Notes under the pieces: model-generated
Told to the model about the DNA's origin: nothing
The model's input: the letters and a program-made list of their open reading frames with translations, nothing else
The model's database searches: none
Made by a program: the position numbers and the translations under genes
Assembly (NCBI GenBank): GCA_041656175.1
Contig: JBBAEA010000114.1
Span: 1 to 11,437, forward strand
Length of the DNA: 11,437 nucleotides
Source of the DNA: JBBAEA01 sp041656175
Lineage (GTDB): Bacteria > Myxococcota_A > Bradymonadia > UBA4248
Direction: 5' to 3'
Shown here: positions 6,475 through 11,437 of the stretch, in pieces
Layout of the letters: the number at the start of each line of letters is the position of its first letter
How positions within the stretch are numbered: position 1 is the first letter of the stretch

Positions 6475-8655
6475 CTATGGTGTGCAAGTTGCAGTGCCAT
6501 TGTTATTGTCGACACAAGCTGAACACGTTGTTTGCATAAGCCCCGCTTCCGTTGCATCTTTACAAGATAACATGGTGGTGGTATTTAGACAAACCGACGT
6601 GTAATCTGCTGGAAAGCCAGTAACATTTCCGTCGTATGCTCTCAGACAGTATATGGCAAAAACTGTTCCCTCGCCAATCTCACAGCTATTACGATAAAAT
6701 ATCGTGCTATTCTCATCTGCGTCCGTGCACTCGCTCGGGTAGGTACAGTCTGCATAGGGTATACCGTTACCTAAATCAACGGTTCGACATGGATTCTGCG
6801 CAGTACAACTTGTGAACTCCACATATTTTTTCGTAGACGAGTGGCAATACAGTCCACGAGTATCACCATCACAGTATTCTGGAGCAGTCGAGGGATTACA
6901 TGTATCTCCCACTTCGGGAAGGGAGGGCTTGTCCGCACAGTCGCCGTTTTTGCAAATCTGTGTGGCCGCATCGCATTCCAGCTCAGCGATAACATTCGGG
7001 CTAACGCTGGTATTACAAACAAACGCTGTAGTGCCATCTTTACACAGAGGGCTGAAGTTTTCTGGGCAAGTCTCTCCGACGTTGTATGGTGGAGTACAGA
7101 CTAAAGGAGTAGTAGAAGTCCCGTTCGTGCAAGTTCCACAAGGCTCTGTCGTAAACTTACCACCAGGACAGCTATATTTATTGTTATCGTCCTCAACACA
7201 AGTCTCGGGACCTATGTATGGCCAAGCGGCGAGCACTCCATCCTCATCGGGTTGACAAATTGAGAACTGCACTCTGGTACCATCGCACTCTTGACTTGTC
7301 AAATGACGCTCTCCTTCATCATCGCATGGTGTCGTACAAAACGCACCATCCGTGGTTACGCTACACTGCTCCAGACACTCATGGGCTGCTGTATATTTGC
7401 CATTACGGCACACAATAACGTTTTTGCCATCGCATGCAACTGGGTCGTTAGCTCCACAAGCATCACCAATGACTGGCTTCTTGACACATGCACCAAATTT
7501 ACAAACTGGAGTCGGTTCCGCACACGTTATCTCTTCAATTGTATTGTTGGCTGTATCACAGTTCACGAGTGTTTTGTTATCTTTGCAGGACTTTGCAAAG
7601 TTTTCTGGGCAAGTATCACCAGCGTTGAAGGGCTCACATACTAAGGAAGTTTTATCGGTACATGATTTGCAGCTCTCTCTGAAAACCTTATCAACATTAC
7701 AGCTGAGTTTATAGTTGTCTTCGCAGATTTGGTAGCTGTAGTAATCAACGGTAACGAGATTACCGTCATCAGCTCGCTCGCAAATTGTTATCTGTAAAAG
7801 ATTGCCATAATCAGGGTGGTATACACATGAGTCTTCTGAAAGCTTCTGCTCACCTTCGACAGTGCATGGCTCTGTACACAGAATGAAACTGCCTTCCTCA
7901 TCTGTGACTACGCTACATTGCGTATCGCAGGTTTCGACTTCATAGACGTCGTCCTCGCAAATCAAAATTTCATTACCTTCACAAATTGTAGGGGAGTTGT
8001 TTGTACATGGGTCACCAGCTGAAGGACGATCTACACAACCTTTCTCGGCGGAGCAGAATTTCTCGCAAGTTTGAACTGTGCTCCAACTACCTTCTTTACA
8101 CTCCTGCAATTCTTTAGCTACACATTTTTTCTCGCCTTCTACGGAGCATGGATTCTTAGGCACGCAAGCGCCTCTTTCACAATTTTTTTCATCACCACAT
8201 GGCTCTTCGACAAACTTGCCATCAGGGCCACAGGACTTAACACTGTTAACTACACAAACGGGTGAAAATGTATCATAACATTCTTTTTTGTTGGGGTCTT
8301 CCTTGCAAATGCCGCTGTCGCAAATCTTTCCATCAACGCAGGACTGTTCTAGCCAAAAACCTCCAGAGCAGTACTCTACGATTTTTTCACTACCCGCTTT
8401 ACACCTCGCAGCAACGCCATCCGTACACTCAGGCTTCACTACGCATTGCCCATTGTTACAAACAAGTCCTTCAGCGCAAGCCGTAACAACAATTTTATTT
8501 TCAACGCAAGTAATCCTGCTCTTAGCATCTTCACTGCAAGCAGGTGCTGTACCTGTTTCACATTCTTTTTTTACACCACCATCGCCATCATCGCATGCTA
8601 CTAACCCAATGGCTAGCAGCGCCGCTAACGACGATAATACCCATGACTTTCTCAT
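6475..8655 (-). CDS. Large cysteine-rich modular lipoprotein
   Basis: This 726-residue lipoprotein has signal peptide MRKSWVLSSLAALLAIGLVAC with lipobox LVAC, acylated Cys21 followed by Asp-Asp-Gly. It contains 79 cysteines; excluding Cys21, 78 remain, an even number suited to disulfides. They fall into two unit types. S units have six Cys in about 40 residues (32-71, 77-117, 126-164, 170-207, 349-390, 530-573), often ending C-x-x-G-x-C. L units have fourteen Cys in about 120-140 residues (217-340, 400-520, 586-724) and open G-D/E-x-C. The order is S-S-S-S-L-S-L-S-L. L+S is duplicated with strong similarity (GDPC/GDAC opening, TPC, TCPENF start of the following S unit). AGGAGA (8662-8667) sits 6 bases before the ATG, fixing the start. 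The protein is acidic, has no catalytic motif that I recognise, and is probably a disulfide-braced surface or periplasmic protein. The bidirectional terminator lies 18 bases past the stop. Confidence 0.88.
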   Translation of the reverse strand: MRKSWVLSSLAALLAIGLVACDDGDGGVKKECETGTAPACSEDAKSRITCVENKIVVTACAEGLVCNNGQCVVKPECTDGVAARCKAGSEKIVEYCSGGFWLEQSCVDGKICDSGICKEDPNKKECYDTFSPVCVVNSVKSCGPDGKFVEEPCGDEKNCERGACVPKNPCSVEGEKKCVAKELQECKEGSWSTVQTCEKFCSAEKGCVDRPSAGDPCTNNSPTICEGNEILICEDDVYEVETCDTQCSVVTDEEGSFILCTEPCTVEGEQKLSEDSCVYHPDYGNLLQITICERADDGNLVTVDYYSYQICEDNYKLSCNVDKVFRESCKSCTDKTSLVCEPFNAGDTCPENFAKSCKDNKTLVNCDTANNTIEEITCAEPTPVCKFGACVKKPVIGDACGANDPVACDGKNVIVCRNGKYTAAHECLEQCSVTTDGAFCTTPCDDEGERHLTSQECDGTRVQFSICQPDEDGVLAAWPYIGPETCVEDDNNKYSCPGGKFTTEPCGTCTNGTSTTPLVCTPPYNVGETCPENFSPLCKDGTTAFVCNTSVSPNVIAELECDAATQICKNGDCADKPSLPEVGDTCNPSTAPEYCDGDTRGLYCHSSTKKYVEFTSCTAQNPCRTVDLGNGIPYADCTYPSECTDADENSTIFYRNSCEIGEGTVFAIYCLRAYDGNVTGFPADYTSVCLNTTTMLSCKDATEAGLMQTTCSACVDNNNGTATCTP

Positions 8656-8661
8656 CTACTC

Positions 8662-8667
8662 TCTCCT
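8662..8667 (-). promoter_or_regulatory. Strong ribosome binding site of the large cysteine-rich gene
   Basis: Read on the minus strand this is AGGAGA, followed by six bases and ATG at 8655. It confirms the signal-peptide start. Confidence 0.8.
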
Positions 8668-8895
8668 GTATTGTTAAAGCATAGCTCAATGCAAAGCTTA
8701 TAGACTTTGGCCGTAGGAACTACCTTTACCTACAACCTAAGCTAATCAATGCCAGAATTTTTATAGATTGCAAGGAATTTTTTCCTAGACCTGTATTTTT
8801 TTCTTTTTAAATGCGTTTTTTCTTCAGAATGTTCAAGGTTTGTAAGGATTCATTAAGTTTAAGCCTAGAATCTATGAATTTTATTCGACATCGTG

Positions 8896-8926
8896 CCTTT
8901 GTCTTCGGATAAAGACAAAGGTTTTT
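8896..8926 (+). terminator. Terminator-like hairpin with no plus-strand gene before it
   Basis: CCTTTGTCTT (8896-8905) pairs perfectly with AAGACAAAGG (8912-8921) around a 6-base loop and is followed by T5 (8922-8926), as for intrinsic termination in the plus direction. No plus-strand gene is seen upstream. On the minus strand it lies in the leader of the large cysteine-rich gene without a T-tract. A competing stem, CAAAG (8916-8920) with CTTTG (8930-8934), overlaps its right arm. Confidence 0.45.
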
Positions 8927-8977
8927 AAACTTTGCCTTTATTAAAACTATCGTTCTTAAGCCAAGCTAGCATATTCA

Positions 8978-9007
8978 AAAAAAGGCAGCCCTTGGGCTGC
9001 CTTTTTT
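8978..9007. terminator. Intrinsic terminator after the small cysteine-rich gene
   Basis: The 14-bp arms 8978-8991 and 8994-9007, with core GGCAGCCC/GGGCTGCC, carry A6 and T6 flanks, so it works in both directions. It lies 20 bases beyond the stop of the small cysteine-rich gene and should separate its transcript from the large paralogue. Confidence 0.88.
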
Positions 9008-9027
9008 AGGATAGTGCTAGCGATGAG

Positions 9028-9780
9028 CTATTCGCAAAGCAGGTCACCTTCATCCGTCTCCTCGCAAGTAGTCTCACATTCCTCAACAAGATATTGAGAT
9101 TCTTCACAGAAGTGCAACGAATTGTCTATGCAGACTCCTTGCTCATCATAGCTAAGAAAAGTCCACCAATCATATTTATTGCCATCACTTTCATCACATT
9201 GTAGGAAAACCACCAAGTCGTCTTCATCGCATTCATTCAGAACGCGCGTATTCCCCTGCTCTTCCTCTGTACAAGGCGTTGTGCATTCCACAAGAACTAT
9301 GCCTTCCTCATCGGTGTAGGTGCTACATTGATTCTCGCACGGACTAATTTTATATTTCAAATCATCAATGTCGCAAATAACGGAATTGTTCTCAACACAA
9401 AAATCTTTCGATTCCCTTGTACAAGGGTCCCCATTCTGTACCGTCGTTTGGCACGCATTGTCGCGACAAGTAATTTCGCATTTTTTGTCAGTCCAAGTTG
9501 TACCATTGCAAGTCTTGAGTACAACACCATCACATTTTTTTTCGCCGTCAGTGCAGTCCTCTTGAGTTTCGGTAACACAGGCGCCACCTCGACAAACTTT
9601 ACCGGTATCGCAGTCTTGTGCTGCCCACTTATTGTTTACGCATTTTTCGAGCTTGCCTTCCGCGTTACACGTCGCCGCTGCGGTATTTTCACACTCCTTC
9701 TTTGAACCCCCATCGTCACAGGCATTTAGACCAAAGGAAATAAACGACATCAACACCGATAATACTATGGCTTTCTTCAA
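9028..9780 (-). CDS. Small cysteine-rich modular lipoprotein, paralogue of the large one
   Basis: This is a 250-residue lipoprotein if translation starts at TTG 9780: MKKAIVLSVLMSFISFGLNAC, lipobox LNAC, Cys21 followed by Asp-Asp-Gly. The ATG at 9837 gives a longer N-terminus (MAGGLSFVFCFLFNDK...) that would spoil the signal peptide. The TTG start gives a signal peptide of exactly the same length as in the large neighbour, with a purine-rich AAGAGAGTG just before it. It has 27 cysteines: the lipid-modified one, two six-Cys S units (30-68 and 76-110) and one fourteen-Cys L unit (120-249). The L unit keeps the hallmarks seen in the large protein: NGDPC opening, ENQCS-x3-DEEG, C-x-x-PC, and a final C near the terminus. 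The mature chain is acidic and has no recognised enzymatic motif. Gene duplication followed by gain or loss of modules explains the pair. Function unknown. Confidence 0.85.
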   Translation of the reverse strand: MKKAIVLSVLMSFISFGLNACDDGGSKKECENTAAATCNAEGKLEKCVNNKWAAQDCDTGKVCRGGACVTETQEDCTDGEKKCDGVVLKTCNGTTWTDKKCEITCRDNACQTTVQNGDPCTRESKDFCVENNSVICDIDDLKYKISPCENQCSTYTDEEGIVLVECTTPCTEEEQGNTRVLNECDEDDLVVFLQCDESDGNKYDWWTFLSYDEQGVCIDNSLHFCEESQYLVEECETTCEETDEGDLLCE

Positions 9781-9952
9781 CTTCACTCTCTTATCATTAA
9801 AGAGAAAACAGAAAACAAATGACAAACCCCCTGCCAACGAAGCAAGAGCGTGTTCATCCTTACGAGTTTGCTCTTGAATTTCAAGTGTTTTTTAAACCCG
9901 CATATGAGCGGGTTTTGGCTAGGAATTACAAAACGCTCCCAACGCTTGGTCA
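9781..9952. other. Spacer between PDZ gene and small cysteine-rich gene, with hairpins
   Basis: AAACCCGC (9894-9901) pairs with GCGGGTTT (9908-9915) around a 6-base loop. It could end the minus-strand PDZ transcript, although the T-tract is only three bases before A. CAAGAGC (9843-9849) and GCTCTTG (9870-9876) form a second, longer-looped inverted repeat. No promoter is convincing. Confidence 0.45.
9894..9916 (-). terminator. Possible terminator of the PDZ gene
   Basis: This GC-rich 8-bp stem lies 37 bases after the stop of the PDZ gene. The short T-tract makes it a moderate terminator in the minus direction; in the plus direction it ends in T4. Confidence 0.5.
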
Positions 9953-10876
9953 CTAATATATTCTGCTCATATCAAGATTAGCCTTATCTTCTTCGGTGAT
10001 GATTTGAATCGGCGACTTGGCAGGAGGAGCGGTGTACTGGCTATCGGGTACAGAATTCAGCTCTGGCGTAGGGATCGCGTTTCGACGCAAGAACTCTTCT
10101 TCGAATCTACGCATTTCCATGATTTGGCGCTTAAACATTTCGTCAAAGCCCATGGCCGCAGAACCGCCAAAACTTAACGCTACACTTGGACTGCTGGCGA
10201 TGGCATCACGTACTGCGCGTTGTACCGTTTCAGGCATTTTGTCCAGATCTTTCATCTTGCACTGGCTCTTATTACCGCCAAGCTCAACACTGACCTCGCT
10301 CTCTGGATCGTTGGGCTCGCCCGTAACGATGACAGTAGATAGCTCTATACCGTTTTTTGTCTGTACTTGTGAGCGGTACATAAGATGTTGCGAACTCGAC
10401 GCGCTTGAGCTTTGCCCAAATTGAGGCGCTAACGGCATGATTTGAGGTGGTGCTGCGCGTCTGTATCTTGGGGCTTTGTGCTTCCATTGTATATTGTCGG
10501 GTAAGCTATCGAGTGCAAAAGAAATTTGTCGGTGCTCCCCTTTCTGAATAACGTCAAGTATCACATTGCTGTGGGGGGGGAGAGCCCTGATGTAATCGAC
10601 TAGTTTGCTACGACTACTCATCGGCTTGGCGTCTATCGCTAATAGTATGTCACCCTGAGATAGCCCTTCGCGCTCCGCAGCGCTTCCCTGTGCGATGTCT
10701 TGAATTAACAAGCCTTCACCCTCTGCTAGCCGTAAATGCTGTAAAAGCAAGGGAGAAGCCCGAAACTCCGTTACGCTTACGCCCAAGCGCGGTCGATACT
10801 CTTGAGCCAAAGCGGGTAAGGATAAAAACATCGCCAAAGTTGTTAAAAATAATACGCTTTTCCCAATGTTTTTCAT
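9953..10876 (-). CDS. Secreted PDZ-domain protein without protease domain
   Basis: Translation from ATG 10876 gives 307 residues; AGGAGG (10884-10889) lies seven bases upstream, so this start is preferred to the ATG at 10906. MKNIGKSVLFLTTLAMFLSLPALA is a signal peptide with cleavage after Ala24. Residues 30-122 form a PDZ domain: RPRLGVSVTEF, then GEGLLIQDIAQGSAAEREGLSQGDILLAIDAKPM (53-86) and a closing VILDVIQKGEHRQISFAL. This is the circularly permuted form found in HtrA/DegP and related periplasmic proteins. No Ser-protease triad or transmembrane helix is present, so the protein is a binder or adaptor rather than a DegP enzyme. A Pro/Ser/Gln-rich linker (143-163) leads to a beta-rich segment (167-199) and a charged helix (245-265). 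The partner cannot be deduced from the neighbours. Confidence 0.82.
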   Translation of the reverse strand: MKNIGKSVLFLTTLAMFLSLPALAQEYRPRLGVSVTEFRASPLLLQHLRLAEGEGLLIQDIAQGSAAEREGLSQGDILLAIDAKPMSSRSKLVDYIRALPPHSNVILDVIQKGEHRQISFALDSLPDNIQWKHKAPRYRRAAPPQIMPLAPQFGQSSSASSSQHLMYRSQVQTKNGIELSTVIVTGEPNDPESEVSVELGGNKSQCKMKDLDKMPETVQRAVRDAIASSPSVALSFGGSAAMGFDEMFKRQIMEMRRFEEEFLRRNAIPTPELNSVPDSQYTAPPAKSPIQIITEEDKANLDMSRIY

Positions 10877-10883
10877 GCTAATA

Positions 10884-10889
10884 CCTCCT
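10884..10889 (-). promoter_or_regulatory. Ribosome binding site that decides the PDZ gene start
   Basis: This is a full AGGAGG on the minus strand, seven bases before ATG 10876. It rules out the ATG at 10906, which would put ten non-hydrophobic residues before the signal peptide. Confidence 0.85.
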
Positions 10890-10978
10890 TTTGCCCCACC
10901 CCTCAACTGGCAACAACACCTAAGCCATGGGTTTCATTCCACAGAGCTTGCGCAAACTTTTCTCTGAGAGCTTTGCAC

Positions 10979-11023
10979 GGGGGGAACCTTTTTTCTTTTT
11001 GCAAAAGAAAAAAGGTTCCCCCC
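10979..11023. repeat. Perfect 21-bp inverted repeat with 3-base loop
   Basis: The left arm (10979-10999) is six G, AACC, six T, C, four T; the right arm (11003-11023) is its exact complement, with loop TGC. It lies about 100 bases upstream of the PDZ gene on its coding strand. The paired G6/C6 ends and absence of a free T-tract argue for an extragenic palindromic element rather than a terminator. It is flanked on the left by near-repeats AGAGCTTGCGC (10946-) and AGAGCTTTGCAC. Confidence 0.85.
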
Positions 11024-11235
11024 CGCACCCCCCTCCAAAAAAGAAAGCACTCTTTTAAGCACTTTTCGAATAAAATGTCATTCTATCTCCATCTTACCTT
11101 ATTTTATTAGCATTTTTAGCTTATGCTTCTCTACAAAATGTCTCATTTTGTTTAAAACTGTATCGGATTTGTAAAATTAAATTCACAATTTCTAGCCGTG
11201 CAAAGGTCTCTCTATGAAAACTCTGATTTATTTTT
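11024..11235. other. AT-rich non-coding stretch
   Basis: No plausible gene is present. The only structure noted is an 8-bp hairpin, ACAAAATG (11133-11140) with CATTTTGT (11144-11151). It separates the long hairpin from the second copy of the 55-bp repeat. Confidence 0.5.
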
Positions 11236-11311
11236 GGGGCTTGCGCCCCTAGGCCAAACGCAAAGTCGTATATTCGGCTGTTTTTAAGTTTTTATTTTTG
11301 TGGGGGATGTG
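11236..11311 (+). repeat. Repeat element copy 2, truncated by an insertion sequence
   Basis: The GGGGC-TTGC-GCCCC hairpin (11236-11249) precedes 11257-11311, which is identical to 6195-6249. The copy stops exactly after GGGGGATGTG, at the point where copy 1 continues with TCCCCC. The following sequence belongs to an IS30-family element. Confidence 0.85.
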
Positions 11312-11437
11312 GGAAAATTTCCAAGTCAAGTGCCACATACTTTGAAAACCTCCTCAGGTGTCTTCCACCCCAAGCATTTTCGGGGCCTGTTGTTGATTCT
11401 TTTTACTATTTCATCTAATTCTTTGCTGCTGAGATTT
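11312..11437 (-). mobile_element. End of an IS30-family insertion sequence, partial
   Basis: The element begins where identity with the other repeat copy ends (11312) and contains the 3' end of a transposase gene. The terminal bases GGAAAATTTCCAAGTCAAG should include the terminal inverted repeat. The other end and any target duplication are outside the window. Confidence 0.75.
11326..11437 (-). CDS. IS30-family transposase, C-terminal fragment
   Basis: The frame is open from the right edge (first full codon at 11436) to TGA at 11328-11326 and encodes 36 residues, NLSSKELDEIVKRINNRP followed by RKCLGWKTPEEVFKVCGT. The motif NNRPRKCLGWKTPEEVF is the highly conserved C-terminus of IS30-family DDE transposases, just after the catalytic Glu region. 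It acts by cutting the element ends and joining them to target DNA. The remainder of the gene lies to the right of the window, so whether the element is intact cannot be judged. Confidence 0.9.
   Translation of the reverse strand, partial: NLSSKELDEIVKRINNRPRKCLGWKTPEEVFKVCGT

Larger units (their letters stand above)
8656..8977. other. AT-rich intergenic leader of the large cysteine-rich gene
   Basis: About 320 bases without a plausible gene on either strand. It must hold any separate promoter of the large cysteine-rich gene, because a terminator precedes it on the minus strand. I saw only weak candidates, for example minus-strand TTGAAC with TTTAAA 19 bases later, around 8805-8835. It also contains the hairpin pair at 8896-8935. 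Confidence 0.4.

Noticed and set aside
6812..8677. Several plus-strand open frames of 64-147 codons opposite the large cysteine-rich gene
   Set aside because: The minus strand has a signal peptide, a strong ribosome binding site and a regular Cys pattern over the full length; the plus frames are antisense by-products.
10877..10906. Upstream ATG of the PDZ gene
   Set aside because: A perfect AGGAGG lies between the two ATGs and serves ATG 10876.
6195..11311. CRISPR-like direct repeats
   Set aside because: Only two copies 5 kb apart, with no spacers and no cas genes.

Overview
The window looks like part of a Gram-negative, lipoprotein-rich chromosome of intermediate GC. It carries several SPase II lipoproteins, a PBP-activator-like lipoprotein, a predicted outer-membrane barrel and cysteine-rich lipoproteins whose acylated Cys is followed by Asp-Asp-Gly. 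That mix is most familiar from Myxococcota, Bradymonadales and other deltaproteobacteria-like groups. This placement is inference from gene style; no marker gene or rRNA is present.

Layout. (1) 1-1012, minus: the N-terminal part of a membrane-anchored protein with a glutamine-amidotransferase-like fold and the start of a probable NodB-like polysaccharide deacetylase domain; it runs off the left edge. (2) 1013-1537: divergent intergenic region. (3) 1538-2827, plus: a lipoprotein of the phospholipase D superfamily with two HKD motifs and PLD3/K4-like signatures. (4) 2828-3053: palindrome, candidate promoter and a leader with two hairpins. (5) 3054-6137, plus: a probable two-gene operon of an LpoA/LppC-like lipoprotein and a predicted outer-membrane beta-barrel protein. 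(6) 6138-6474: a structured, GC-rich repeat element and a strong bidirectional terminator shared by convergent genes. (7) 6475-9780, minus: two paralogous cysteine-rich lipoproteins. (8) 9953-10876, minus: a secreted PDZ-domain protein. (9) 10907-11437: a long perfect hairpin, a second copy of the repeat from region 6, and the end of an IS30-family insertion sequence that interrupts this copy.

All the complete genes act in the cell envelope. The two cysteine-rich lipoproteins are the most unusual content. Their cysteines follow a strict grammar of 6-Cys units (S) and 14-Cys units (L): S-S-S-S-L-S-L-S-L in the large protein (1+78 Cys) and S-S-L in the small one (1+26 Cys). This suggests a disulfide-braced modular surface lipoprotein family that evolves by module duplication. 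The other notable signal is the repeat element: a 55-bp stretch is perfectly duplicated 5 kb apart, and the IS30-type element sits in the loop of a hairpin that is intact in the other copy.
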